DNA of 64,000 nt. Origin: Croceibacterium salegens (GTDB taxonomy: Bacteria; Pseudomonadota; Alphaproteobacteria; Sphingomonadales; Sphingomonadaceae). Below the pieces are notes generated by a model. That model saw only the letters and a program-made list of their open reading frames with translations, made no database searches and was not told where the DNA came from. The DNA is taken from contig NZ_WTYM01000021.1 of NCBI RefSeq assembly GCF_009827435.1, forward strand, positions 62,001-126,000, written 5' to 3'. Positions 17,784-26,511 of this stretch are shown here, in pieces (position 1 is the first letter of the stretch; the number at the start of each line of letters is the position of its first letter). Both the position numbers and the translations under genes were made by a program.

Positions 17784-18755
17784 ATGAACGCCCCATTTCA
17801 AGAAGCCAATCCCTCAGCGCCCAAGTTGCCGCTTACCGTGCTGATCGCTGCGCCGCGCGGCTTTTGCGCTGGTGTCGACCGAGCGATCGAAATCGTCGAA
17901 CGCGCGCTCTCGCGCTACGGCAGCCCGGTCTATGTCCGCCATGAAATCGTCCACAACAAGTTCGTGGTCGACGGGCTCAAGGCCAAGGGCGCGGTGTTCG
18001 TGGAGGAATTGGACGAAGTGCCCGACGGCGTGCCGGTGGTCTTCAGCGCGCACGGAGTACCGAAATCGGTTCCGGCCGAAGCGGAGGATCGCGGCCTCGA
18101 ATACCTCGATGCGACCTGCCCGCTGGTCAGCAAGGTCCACCGCCAGGCCGAACGCCAGATCGAAGCCGGGCGGCACATCGTGTTCATAGGTCACAAAGGC
18201 CATCCCGAAGTGATCGGGACCTTTGGCCAGGTGCCCGAGGGCTCGATGACGCTCGTCGAGACGGTGGAAGACGTCGCTGCGCTCGACATCGCGCTTGAAA
18301 CCCCGCTCGCCTTCCTGACCCAGACGACGCTGTCGGTGGACGACACGGCCAAGGTCGTCGAAGCGCTCTCCATCAAGTTCCCCAACATCGTCGGCCCGAA
18401 GGCGGAAGACATCTGCTACGCGACGTCGAACCGGCAGGCGGCGGTCAAGCAGATCGCCCCGGGCAGCGACCTCGTGCTGGTGATCGGCGCTCCCAATTCC
18501 TCAAATTCGCTCCGCCTCGTCGAGGTTGCCGAGCGTTGCGGCACCACGGCCCGGCTGATCCAGCGGGCTTCGGACATCGAGCCGGCCTGGCTCGAAGGGG
18601 TGGGGACGATCGGCGTTACCGCCGGGGCTTCGGCACCCGAAATGCTCGTCCGCGAAGTCGTCGACAAGCTCGACGAATGGCGCGAGGTGGAAGAGCACAC
18701 GCTGGTCACGGCCGAAGAAAAGATGGTCTTCAAGCTGCCGCGCCAACTCGCCTGA
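17784..18755 (+). CDS. ispH: 4-hydroxy-3-methylbut-2-enyl diphosphate reductase
   Basis: The 323-residue iron-sulfur enzyme catalyses the last step of the MEP isoprenoid pathway, making IPP and DMAPP. The three cluster-binding cysteines are in [25 protein letters not shown] and [11 protein letters not shown]. The substrate-binding histidines appear in [14 protein letters not shown] and GHKGHPE, and the active-site Glu/Thr region is FLTQTTLS. The stop codon shares one base with the thrB start (TGATG). Isoprenoid supply would feed quinones and carotenoids. Confidence 0.96.
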   Translation: MNAPFQEANPSAPKLPLTVLIAAPRGFCAGVDRAIEIVERALSRYGSPVYVRHEIVHNKFVVDGLKAKGAVFVEELDEVPDGVPVVFSAHGVPKSVPAEAEDRGLEYLDATCPLVSKVHRQAERQIEAGRHIVFIGHKGHPEVIGTFGQVPEGSMTLVETVEDVAALDIALETPLAFLTQTTLSVDDTAKVVEALSIKFPNIVGPKAEDICYATSNRQAAVKQIAPGSDLVLVIGAPNSSNSLRLVEVAERCGTTARLIQRASDIEPAWLEGVGTIGVTAGASAPEMLVREVVDKLDEWREVEEHTLVTAEEKMVFKLPRQLA

Positions 18756-19726
18756 TGGCGGTCTACACGCATCTGTCGGCCGAGACCCTCGCCGCGCTGA
18801 TTGCCGAATACGACGTAGGTGAGCTGCAGTCGGCCAAGGGCATTGCCGAGGGCGTCTCCAACTCCAACTGGCTGGTCGAAACTACCCGCGACCGGTTCAT
18901 CCTGACGATGTACGAAGAGCGGGTCGATACGCGCCACCTGCCGTTCTACCTCGGTCTCCTCGACCACCTTGCCGCCAAGGGAGCGCCGGTGCCGCGCACG
19001 ATCCACGATCGTGACGGAAACCTGTTTCGCACAGTCGAAGGCAAGGCCGTTGCGCTTATCGAGTTCCTGCCGGGCGTTTCGGTCGGCGCGCCGACGGTGG
19101 CACAGGCGGCCAGCGTCGGCCGGTCGCTCGCTGAGATTCACCTCGCCGTGGCCGATTTCCCGCAGCGGAGCGAACAGACCATGGGCCTCGCAAAGTGGGA
19201 CCAACTGATCCACCAATGCGGCGAAGAGGCCCTCGCGGAAATCGACCCTTCGCTGGCCGACACCGTGTTCTCCGAGCTGTCGTGGCTTGCCGGAAACTGG
19301 CCGGGCGGACTGCCGCACGGAGTGGTCCATTGCGACCTGTTTCCCGATAACGTGCTGATGCTCGGCGACAAGGTCACCGGCCTGATCGACTTCTACTTCG
19401 CGGCGACGGATTTCTTCGCCTACGACCTCGCGGTGACGCACGCCGCCTGGTGCTTTGCCGACCATGGCCGGACCTTCCGCCCGCGCATCTCCTCCGCACT
19501 GCTCGAGGGCTACGAGGCGGTACGCCCGCTCGATCGCCACGAACGTGCAGAGCTGCCGGTCCTGTCGCGTGGCGCCTGCATGCGGTTTATCTCGAGCCGC
19601 GCCTACGACTGGCTCAATACACCCGTCGGCGCGTTGGTGACCCGCAAGGACCCGATGGATTTCGTGCGGCGGCTGGAGTTCTACCGGTCCGAGGCCACCA
19701 GGGTATTCAACAGCGATGCCGATTGA
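18755..19726 (+). CDS. thrB: Homoserine kinase, aminoglycoside-phosphotransferase-fold type
   Basis: The 323-residue kinase phosphorylates homoserine in threonine synthesis. It belongs to the APH/choline-kinase-fold ThrB found in alphaproteobacteria, not the GHMP type of E. coli. The N-terminal lobe begins THLSAETLAAL. The Brenner-type catalytic loop is VVHCDLFPDNVL (about residue 190), and the metal-binding segment is GLIDFYFAATDFFAYDLA. It is coupled to ispH by a one-base overlap and followed 15 bases later by rnhA. Confidence 0.93.
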   Translation: MAVYTHLSAETLAALIAEYDVGELQSAKGIAEGVSNSNWLVETTRDRFILTMYEERVDTRHLPFYLGLLDHLAAKGAPVPRTIHDRDGNLFRTVEGKAVALIEFLPGVSVGAPTVAQAASVGRSLAEIHLAVADFPQRSEQTMGLAKWDQLIHQCGEEALAEIDPSLADTVFSELSWLAGNWPGGLPHGVVHCDLFPDNVLMLGDKVTGLIDFYFAATDFFAYDLAVTHAAWCFADHGRTFRPRISSALLEGYEAVRPLDRHERAELPVLSRGACMRFISSRAYDWLNTPVGALVTRKDPMDFVRRLEFYRSEATRVFNSDAD

Positions 19727-19741
19727 GGCACTGAGTCGGCG

Positions 19742-20179
19742 ATGAAGTCAGTCGAAATTTTCACCGACGGGGCGTGCAAGGGCAACCCCGGCCCCGGAGG
19801 CTGGGGCGCGATCCTGCGGCGAGGCGCGCACGAGAAAGAACTGTCAGGCGGCGAAGCGGCGACCACCAACAACCGCATGGAGATGACCGCGGTGATCCGC
19901 GCGCTCGAAGCGCTGAAGGAGCCGTGCGATGTCAACCTGCATTCGGACAGCCGTTATGTCATCGACGGCATGACCCAGTGGATCGCCGGCTGGCAGCGCC
20001 GGGGCTGGATCAGCGCCAGCAAGAAGCCGGTGCTCAACGCCGACCTGTGGCAGGAAATGCTCGACGCCGCGGCGCCGCACCGGATCAGGTGGATCTGGGT
20101 GAAAGGCCACGCTGGCCACCCGGAGAACGAGCGGGCGGATCGCCTGGCCAGCGCTGCGGCGGAAGCTGTGGCGGGCTAA
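19742..20179 (+). CDS. rnhA: Ribonuclease HI
   Basis: The 145-residue enzyme degrades RNA in RNA-DNA hybrids. The DEDD catalytic set is visible: D9 in [14 protein letters not shown], the Glu in NNRMEMTAV (about 45), the Asp in [11 protein letters not shown] (about 67) and the Asp in NERADRLA (about 130). The hybrid-binding basic protrusion ([14 protein letters not shown]) is present. The length is typical. It is the third gene in the ispH-thrB-rnhA run. Confidence 0.95.
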   Translation: MKSVEIFTDGACKGNPGPGGWGAILRRGAHEKELSGGEAATTNNRMEMTAVIRALEALKEPCDVNLHSDSRYVIDGMTQWIAGWQRRGWISASKKPVLNADLWQEMLDAAAPHRIRWIWVKGHAGHPENERADRLASAAAEAVAG

Positions 20180-20182
20180 CGC

Positions 20183-20365
20183 TCAGCTGACGGAATTGTC
20201 TTCGACCGCTGCATCGGGCCCGTTCGACTTGATCGAATCTATGGCGTTCTGCGCGTTCGCCTTGGTCGTGTAACCCTCGGTCGAGAAGATGACTTCCGAG
20301 TTGTACTTGAAGCGGACGCGAAATTCCCCGGCGTTGTCCGTGTAGATCTCGAACATGTGGGCCAT
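20183..20365 (-). CDS. Small YegP-like (DUF1508) protein
   Basis: The 60-residue protein MAHMFEIYTDNAGEFRVRFK with the following GYTTKANAQNAIDSIKSN is a single DUF1508/YegP repeat, a small alpha-beta fold of unknown role found as one or two copies in many bacteria. I chose the ATG at 20365 because a clear AGGAGA ribosome site lies eight bases upstream. It is convergent with rnhA, with only three bases between the stops. Confidence 0.82.
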   Translation of the reverse strand: MAHMFEIYTDNAGEFRVRFKYNSEVIFSTEGYTTKANAQNAIDSIKSNGPDAAVEDNSVS

Positions 20366-20422
20366 GCGGATTCTCCTTCGATGCCTCGCTCGCACCTAGC
20401 CTATTGGCAGGGCGAAGATTGG

Positions 20423-21520
20423 CTAAGCGAACCGGCCAGGCCGATAGAGCGCTGCGTCGAGTCGTTCGGTCATGCCATCGGCCGGCAGTCCAAGCAGGAG
20501 CTGGGCTCCGAGTCGCGCGGCTGCGGGCGCTGTCTGGATTCCGAATCCGCCCTGGCCGGCGAACCAGAAGAACCCGGACACCTGCGGGTCGTAACCGTAA
20601 ACCGGCAGCCGATCTGGCGCGAAGCTGCGCAAGCCTGCCCACTTGTGCTCGAGCGCCTCAACGCGCCAGTCGACCACGTCCTCGAAGCGGTCGATCGCCT
20701 CGGCGACGTCGAGTTCTTCGGGCGCGGCGTCGCACGGCTCGCTCGGCGTCTCGTCATGCGGGCTGAGCCAGAGCCGGCCGTTCTCGGGCTTGAAGTAGAA
20801 GCGGCCGCGGATGTCGAGCACGAGCGGCAAGTCGTCCGGCGGCGGCGGGGCCGTGCGGAGTTGAAGCACAGTGCGGCGTAGCGGCTGGATGCCGAGTGGG
20901 CGGGCACCGGCCATACGGGCGACCGGATCCGCCCACGCGCCGGCGGCATCGACCAGTACCCCGGCGCGCACCTCGCTGCCATCGGCCAGCGCGAGATGCC
21001 AGAGCTCGTTCGACCGCTCGGCTCTCTCAAGCCGGGCGGAACATTGCACCACGGCGTCGCGCGCGCGCGCGCGCGACAGGTAATGCTGGTGCAGCGCCGC
21101 AACGTCGATGTCGGCGCAGGCCTGTTCGCGGATGGCATGGTCCCAGCCGGGGCGGATGCCGGGCACGCATTGCTCGAGAAGGGTGCGATTGAAGCGCTCG
21201 ATCGTAACGCCTGAACCGTCGAAACTGTCCATGAACGCATCGATTTCCGCACCATCTTCATTTCGTCCGACATAGAGCGCGCCGCGGTCGCGCAGCAGGC
21301 CGAGCTCGCGCAGGTAAGGGCCGGAAGTGAGCGTCAGGGGAACGACATCGGGGCCGCCGTAGCATTCCTCCCAGAACGCGGCCGAGCGTCCCGTGGCGTG
21401 GTAGCCCGGCTGGGCTTCGGATTCGAGAATCGCGACGCTGGCATGGGGCGCTAGTTCGGCGGCGATGCTGGCGCCGGCCATCCCGGCCCCGACAACCACG
21501 ATGTCGAAGTGCCGCGTCAT
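20423..21520 (-). CDS. FAD-dependent D-amino-acid dehydrogenase, DauA-like
   Basis: The 365-residue flavoprotein of the DAO family has an N-terminal FAD-binding loop VVVGAGMAGASIAAEL, the characteristic EAQPGYHATGRSAA segment near residue 40, and a C-terminal region with KWAGLRSFAPDRLPVYGYD and AGQGGFGIQT. From memory these segments resemble D-arginine dehydrogenase DauA, so oxidation of a basic D-amino acid is plausible but not proven. The start overlaps the stop of the upstream hydrolase gene by four bases (ATGA). Confidence 0.82.
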   Translation of the reverse strand: MTRHFDIVVVGAGMAGASIAAELAPHASVAILESEAQPGYHATGRSAAFWEECYGGPDVVPLTLTSGPYLRELGLLRDRGALYVGRNEDGAEIDAFMDSFDGSGVTIERFNRTLLEQCVPGIRPGWDHAIREQACADIDVAALHQHYLSRARARDAVVQCSARLERAERSNELWHLALADGSEVRAGVLVDAAGAWADPVARMAGARPLGIQPLRRTVLQLRTAPPPPDDLPLVLDIRGRFYFKPENGRLWLSPHDETPSEPCDAAPEELDVAEAIDRFEDVVDWRVEALEHKWAGLRSFAPDRLPVYGYDPQVSGFFWFAGQGGFGIQTAPAAARLGAQLLLGLPADGMTERLDAALYRPGRFA

Positions 21521-22455
21521 GTCGGCGAAACGGTGTCGAGGAATGCGTCGATAGCTGCAACGGCGCGGTCGCGCACGGGGTCGGCTTCCCGCAGCAACTC
21601 GTGATAGGCCTCGGGTCCGAACGATACCAGCTTGCCGTGGGGCAGGCGGGCGGCGATCCGGCGAATGGCGGGATAGCTGACGAGACGGTCATGTTCGGCT
21701 GCGATGAGCAGGGTCGGGGTCCGGACCGCCTCGATCACGCCCGGCCGCTGCAGGTAGAGGATCGAGCGCAGCGCGGCGCGCACCCAGCCCCAGCTTCCCG
21801 GACCCATGACCAGCTCTGGCCGGGCGGCTCGCCACCACGACTCATCGGCATACCGCTCCGTGTCATGAGTCAGCAGCAGGGCACGTCCGGTCGGCAATTC
21901 GCCGGGCTTCTCGCTCCACTTCCAGCCCGGTCGCCGCGGATCGCCGAGCCTGCACATGAGGTCGGCGAGGGCCAGCTTCAGGCGGGTCGGGAGAAAGTTG
22001 GGCAGGAAGCCGACCATAGGCGCGGACAGCACCAGTGCATCCGGCGCGACAGCGCCTTCGGCAACAGCGCGCAGCACAAGGTGGCCGCCCATCGAATGCC
22101 CGGCGAGGACGTGCGGACCGGCGTTCTCCCGGCTCCATTCCCGCCACAGGGCGGCGAGGTCGGTGGTCCATGTGGCGAAATCGTCGATATGCCCGGTGAC
22201 CGGATCGGAGCCGAGCCGGCCCGATCCCGCCTGCCCGCGCCAGTCCGCGGCGGTGACCGCCCAGCCCTGCCGGTTCCAGTGGTCGAGCGTCTCGAGATAC
22301 TTCTCGTAGGCATCGCCGCGGCCGGGCATGAACAGGATGCTGCCGCGCGCCTTGGCCGGGGCCGGCCAGTCGATACGGCGAAGTACGTAGCCGTCGGGCG
22401 TTTGCCATTTGCTCTCGCGGGCGGCTGGCGGAATTGCGCGGCGATCGAAATCCAC
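21517..22455 (-). CDS. Alpha/beta hydrolase, serine aminopeptidase S33 / monoacylglycerol-lipase-like
   Basis: The 312-residue hydrolase has the oxyanion segment ILFMPGRGDAYEKY, the nucleophile elbow LAGHSMGGHLVL (Ser about 123), an acid residue in LLIAAEHDRLVSYP and a histidine in PEAYHELLREAD. The family includes lysophospholipases and monoacylglycerol lipases; the substrate is not determined. I chose the GTG at 22455, giving MDFDRRAIPPAARES, because GGAGAG/AAGG precedes it closely; further upstream the frame enters the divergent cpaA region. It is coupled to the following DauA-like gene. Confidence 0.85.
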   Translation of the reverse strand: MDFDRRAIPPAARESKWQTPDGYVLRRIDWPAPAKARGSILFMPGRGDAYEKYLETLDHWNRQGWAVTAADWRGQAGSGRLGSDPVTGHIDDFATWTTDLAALWREWSRENAGPHVLAGHSMGGHLVLRAVAEGAVAPDALVLSAPMVGFLPNFLPTRLKLALADLMCRLGDPRRPGWKWSEKPGELPTGRALLLTHDTERYADESWWRAARPELVMGPGSWGWVRAALRSILYLQRPGVIEAVRTPTLLIAAEHDRLVSYPAIRRIAARLPHGKLVSFGPEAYHELLREADPVRDRAVAAIDAFLDTVSPT

Positions 22456-22548
22456 GCTCTCCGCCTTGTTTCGTTGGCTAATGCCAGCCTCCTGCCCGTG
22501 GTTACTTTTTGGTAAGCCCTGATCGCTAGCACTGATGCTCGGGAATAC

Positions 22549-23055
22549 ATGGGGGCATCGGTGTTGGACGATCCGTTCAAATATGGACTGCTGGCAGGCT
22601 TGGCAATCGCACTGCTGATTGCCGCCTTCACCGACCTGCGCTCGCGCCAGATCGGCAACTGGCTCAATGCCGGCATCGCCCTGGCCGCTCCGCTGTTCTG
22701 GTGGGCGAGCGATCTTTCGCTGTGGCCCGATGTCGCACTCCAGGTCGGGGTTGCGCTGGCCGCCTTCGTCGTTCTTGCCGGACTCTTCGCCATGGGTGCG
22801 ATGGGCGGCGGCGACGTCAAGCTTCTCGCCGCGCTGGCGCTTTGGATCGAGCCGACCTGGTTCCTGAAGCTGCTGGTGGTGATGGCGCTGCTCGGCGGGG
22901 TGCTGACCGTGTTCTTCGCGGCATGGCACATGATCCGCGGCAGCAAGGAACGTCTCGCTATTCCATACGGCGTGGCGATCGCATGTGCCGGCCTGTGGGT
23001 CATTTCGGCCCAATACTGGCCCGCGAATTCAACCGTGACCGGAGGTCTCGGGTGA
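22549..23055 (+). CDS. cpaA: Prepilin peptidase CpaA/TadV (A24 family)
   Basis: The 168-residue integral membrane aspartyl protease cleaves Flp-type prepilins. Both catalytic aspartates are present: FTDLRSRQI (about residue 28) and the GGGDVKL motif (about 88). The size is that of the short TadV/CpaA peptidases that lack the methyltransferase domain. About five hydrophobic segments are visible. It is the first gene of the Tad cluster, divergent from the hydrolase at 21517. The start ATG has CGGGA five bases upstream; GTG at 22561 is an alternative. Confidence 0.93.
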   Translation: MGASVLDDPFKYGLLAGLAIALLIAAFTDLRSRQIGNWLNAGIALAAPLFWWASDLSLWPDVALQVGVALAAFVVLAGLFAMGAMGGGDVKLLAALALWIEPTWFLKLLVVMALLGGVLTVFFAAWHMIRGSKERLAIPYGVAIACAGLWVISAQYWPANSTVTGGLG

Positions 23056-23129
23056 ACCTGATTTTAACCACTTACGACGTATTCGACGTCAATCTTAACA
23101 CGATTTCCATCAAGGGGGCTTGACGCACC

Positions 23130-24218
23130 ATGGACAGGAAGAAGCTGGTTCTGCTGCTCGGGGCGCTGATCATTGCGATCGGCACCGCCATGGCAGCCCG
23201 GAGCATGTTCGCTGGCGCGTCCGCGCCGCAAGCCGAGGCCGCGCCGGCCGAGCCGCAGGGGCCGAAGGTCCTTGTCTCGAAGCGCGCGCTGCCGGTCGGC
23301 ACCATCATCACCGCCGACGCCATCGGCTACCAGCTGTGGCCGCAGGAACTGGTGCAGGACGCCTACTTCATCGACGGCGAAGCCGACATGAGCAAGCTGC
23401 TCGGCACCGTGGTGCGCCACCCGATCACGGCCGGTGAGCCGGTGACCCAGGGCTCGCTGGTGAGCCCGGGCGACCGTGGCTTCCTCGCTGCGGCGCTTGG
23501 CCCGGGCATGCGTGCCGTGACCGTTCCGGTGTCCGAAAAGACCGGCGTCGGCGGCTTCATCTTCCCGGGCGACCATGTCGACCTGATGCTGACGCAGACG
23601 ATCAACGGTGTCGAAGGTCAGAGCCTCAACGCGGCGGAGACAATTCTCCACAACCTGCGTGTGCTCGCCACCGACCAGTCGACCGAGACCACCACCACCG
23701 AAGACGGCAAGACCATCGTCAAGGCCTTCCGCACGGTGACCCTCGAAGCCACGCCGAAGATCGCCGAGAAGATCGCGGTTGCCCAGACGATCGGTACGCT
23801 GAGCATGTCGCTCCGCTCAATCGCCGACAACCAGAGCGAACTCGACCTGGCGATTGCCAACGGCGACGTCGACGTGCCGGACGGCGTGTCGAAGGATGAG
23901 GAAGATCGCCTGCTGCGCACCGCGGTTGCTTCCAAGCAGGACGGCACCACCACCTTCGTGACCGGCGGCGACGTCTCGCGCTTCCAGCGCAAGTCGATGC
24001 CTGCCGTGACCGTGCCGCAGGTCGCTGCTCCGGGTTCGCCCCAGCCGGCCGGCGCGCCGGCCAGGCCGAACGGCCCGGTCGTCCGCGTGACGCGCGGTTC
24101 CGCTGCAACCACCGTCGAGTCCGTCGACAAGGGTGCGGGCCAGCTTAAGGATCGCCAGACGGCGGCCATGGGCTCAGCAGCCGGTACCGTCGGCGTCGGC
24201 GTGACGACGCTCAGGTGA
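23130..24218 (+). CDS. cpaB: Tad pilus assembly protein CpaB/RcpC
   Basis: The 362-residue periplasmic/inner-membrane component has one N-terminal helix (about residues 6-25), a SAF domain (VLVSKRALPVGTIITADAIG) and an RcpC/CpaB domain (RAVTVPVSEKTGVGGFIFPGDHVDLM). The Pro/Ala-rich C-terminus is variable. CpaB connects the secretin to the pilus machinery. An AAGGGGG ribosome site lies about ten bases upstream of the ATG. The leader at 23056-23129 is AT-rich with two TTAAC-type motifs, at about 23066 and 23096, that resemble CtrA half-sites but not the full TTAA-N7-TTAA box. Confidence 0.93.
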   Translation: MDRKKLVLLLGALIIAIGTAMAARSMFAGASAPQAEAAPAEPQGPKVLVSKRALPVGTIITADAIGYQLWPQELVQDAYFIDGEADMSKLLGTVVRHPITAGEPVTQGSLVSPGDRGFLAAALGPGMRAVTVPVSEKTGVGGFIFPGDHVDLMLTQTINGVEGQSLNAAETILHNLRVLATDQSTETTTTEDGKTIVKAFRTVTLEATPKIAEKIAVAQTIGTLSMSLRSIADNQSELDLAIANGDVDVPDGVSKDEEDRLLRTAVASKQDGTTTFVTGGDVSRFQRKSMPAVTVPQVAAPGSPQPAGAPARPNGPVVRVTRGSAATTVESVDKGAGQLKDRQTAAMGSAAGTVGVGVTTLR

Positions 24219-24285
24219 TCCGATGAGCAACGCAACCAATCTCAAGAGCAACGCTACCTGCGTGTTCCAATCGAGGGGCAAAACA

Positions 24286-25839
24286 ATGAAGAGTCGCCTT
24301 CTCAAGTCTGCGCTGATCGCCGCGAGTGCGCTGGCGCCGCTGTCCGGCATCCCCGTCGTACCGGCCGAAGCACAGTCGATCGCCGCGCCGGCCCAGTCGA
24401 TCGTCATCTCGATCGGCCGCGGCCAGCTGGTGACGGTGCCTGGCACCATGGCGGACGTCTTCGTCGCCAACGACGCGGTCGCCGACGTGCAGGTCAAGTC
24501 GCAGCGCCAGCTCTATGTCTTCGGCAAGTCCGGCGGCGAAACCACGGTCTATGCCAGCAACAGCGCCGGCGACATCGTCTGGTCGGCCAACGTCCGCGTC
24601 GGCTCGAACCTCGACAGCATCGACCAGATGCTGACGCTGGCGATGCCCGAAGCAAAGATCAGCGTCGCGACGATGGGCACCAACACCGTGCTGCTGACCG
24701 GCACGGTCGCCGCTCCTGAAGATGCAGCCGAGGCCGAACGCCTCGTCTCCGCCTTCGTCGGCGACACGACCAACGTCATCTCGCGCCTGAAGACGGCGAC
24801 GCCGCTGCAGGTCAACCTGCGCGTCCGCTTCGCCGAAGTGAGCCGCTCGCTGGTTCGCTCGCTCGGCGTCAACCTGGCGACGGTAGATGCGACCAGCGGG
24901 TTCAAGTTTGGCGTCGGCCAGGGCCGCGGCAACTGGCTGCCGCAATGGACGCCGGGAGGCCCGCTGGGCGTCGGCGTCACCGAGGGACCCGACGGCGGCA
25001 CGGTCGTCAACAACATCAGTCCGGGTACGACGTTTGGCGGCTTCGGACGCCTGCTCGGCCTCGACCTCGCCTCGGCGCTCGACCTTGCCGAGCGTGACGG
25101 CCTGGTGACCACACTGTCGCAGCCGAACCTGACCGCGCTGTCCGGCGAAACCGCCGAGTTCCTTGCCGGCGGCGAATTCCCGATACCGCTCAGCCAGGGC
25201 CTCGGCACGACGACCGTCGAGTACAAGAAATACGGTGTCAGCCTCGCCTACACCCCGACGGTGCTCAGCAACGGACGTATCTCGATCCGCGTGCGTCCGG
25301 AAGTGTCCGAGCTCTCGAGCCAGGGCGCGGTGACGCTCAACGGCTTCCAGATCCCGGCGCTGACCATCCGCCGCGCGGAAACGACCGTGGAACTCGGCTC
25401 CGGCCAGAGCTTCATGATCGCTGGGCTGCTGAACAACAACGCCCAGAACACGATCGACAAGGCGCCGGGCGTCGGCGACCTGCCGATCCTGGGCAACCTG
25501 TTCAGGTCGACCCAGTTCCAGAAGGGCCAGACCGAGCTGGTCATCGTTGTCACCCCGTACCTGGTGAACCCGGTCGACGACAGCGAGATCCACCTGCCGA
25601 CCGACGGCTTCCGCGCGCCGGATGCCGGTCAGCAGTTCCTGCTCAACAAGGAAAACAACGGCGTGACCGGCGGCCAGCGTCCAATGCCGCGGGCCGCGGG
25701 CGAGCCCGCTCCGCCGCCGGCCGTCAGCGTCGACGACCAGGTGACGGCTCCGCGTCAGGCCGACGACGCCGATCGCCGCAACGAAGTGAAAGACGAAAAG
25801 CGTGCCGAGGCGGCCTCGCCCGGCTTCAGCTTCCAGTGA
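24286..25839 (+). CDS. cpaC: Tad pilus secretin CpaC/RcpA
   Basis: The 517-residue outer-membrane secretin forms the pilus exit channel. The domains in order are a signal peptide (residues 1-29), an N-terminal pilus-formation domain (SIVISIGRGQLVTVPG to DIVWSANVRV), a BON/N-domain region and the secretin core with FLAGGEFPIPL, the VPG-type turn and GDLPILGNLFRSTQFQ near the C-terminus. The tail (PPPAVSVDDQ onward) is Pro/Asp-rich. I chose the ATG at 24286 because a GAGGGG site precedes it and translation starts directly in the signal peptide; ATG at 24223 would add 21 residues ahead of it. Confidence 0.93.
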   Translation: MKSRLLKSALIAASALAPLSGIPVVPAEAQSIAAPAQSIVISIGRGQLVTVPGTMADVFVANDAVADVQVKSQRQLYVFGKSGGETTVYASNSAGDIVWSANVRVGSNLDSIDQMLTLAMPEAKISVATMGTNTVLLTGTVAAPEDAAEAERLVSAFVGDTTNVISRLKTATPLQVNLRVRFAEVSRSLVRSLGVNLATVDATSGFKFGVGQGRGNWLPQWTPGGPLGVGVTEGPDGGTVVNNISPGTTFGGFGRLLGLDLASALDLAERDGLVTTLSQPNLTALSGETAEFLAGGEFPIPLSQGLGTTTVEYKKYGVSLAYTPTVLSNGRISIRVRPEVSELSSQGAVTLNGFQIPALTIRRAETTVELGSGQSFMIAGLLNNNAQNTIDKAPGVGDLPILGNLFRSTQFQKGQTELVIVVTPYLVNPVDDSEIHLPTDGFRAPDAGQQFLLNKENNGVTGGQRPMPRAAGEPAPPPAVSVDDQVTAPRQADDADRRNEVKDEKRAEAASPGFSFQ

Positions 25840-25853
25840 GAAAGGTGAAGACG

Positions 25854-26510
25854 ATGTCTATCGCAACGAACAAGGCGCTGACGACCGCGCTCGCTCTCTC
25901 GCTGGGACTGGCGACCGGCGCCTGCGCCACCAACGGCGCGCCGAAGAACTACTCGCTCGACAGCGTCAACCAGCCGGTCATCGAACGCGCCAACTATGCG
26001 CTCGACCTGACTGCCAATTCGACCGGCCTGCCGGTGACCGAGCAGGGCCGCCTGATCGACTGGTTCGACTCGCTGGGCCTCGGCTACGGCGATCGGGTGT
26101 CGATCGACGACCCGATGTCGAGCGTCGCGGTTCATGATGCCGTCGCCAAGCTCGCCGGCCGCTACGGCCTACTGGTCAGCGCCGGGGCCCCGGTCACCGA
26201 GGGCTATGTCGATCCGGGCAAAGTCCGCGTGGTCGTCACGCGCAGCCACGCTGCCGTGCCGAACTGCCCCAACTGGGACGACAAGCTCGCCGATTATGGC
26301 GACAACGCCACGCACTCCGGCTTCGGCTGTGCCGTCAACGGCAACATCGCCGCGATGATCGCCGATCCCGAGCACCTGCTGCACGGGGCGTCTGGCACTG
26401 GCGAAACTGTCGTGATGAGCTCGAGCAAGGCCATCAAGACCTATCGTGAAGCCAAGCCGACCGGTGCGGACGGCCTGCCCGCAGTGTCCTCGCAGGAAGG
26501 GGGTAAGTAA
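25854..26510 (+). CDS. cpaD: Tad pilus assembly lipoprotein CpaD
   Basis: The 218-residue product has a lipoprotein signal (LGLATGAC, Cys about 24). The CpaD domain follows, with paired cysteines in VPNCPNWDDK and HSGFGCAVNGNIAAMIADP, the family signature. CpaD is thought to help secretin placement in the outer membrane. The ATG at 25854 is preceded by AGAAAGG; the GTG at 25836 overlapping the cpaC stop is a weaker choice. It is followed one base later by cpaE. Confidence 0.92.
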   Translation: MSIATNKALTTALALSLGLATGACATNGAPKNYSLDSVNQPVIERANYALDLTANSTGLPVTEQGRLIDWFDSLGLGYGDRVSIDDPMSSVAVHDAVAKLAGRYGLLVSAGAPVTEGYVDPGKVRVVVTRSHAAVPNCPNWDDKLADYGDNATHSGFGCAVNGNIAAMIADPEHLLHGASGTGETVVMSSSKAIKTYREAKPTGADGLPAVSSQEGGK

Positions 26511-26511
26511 G

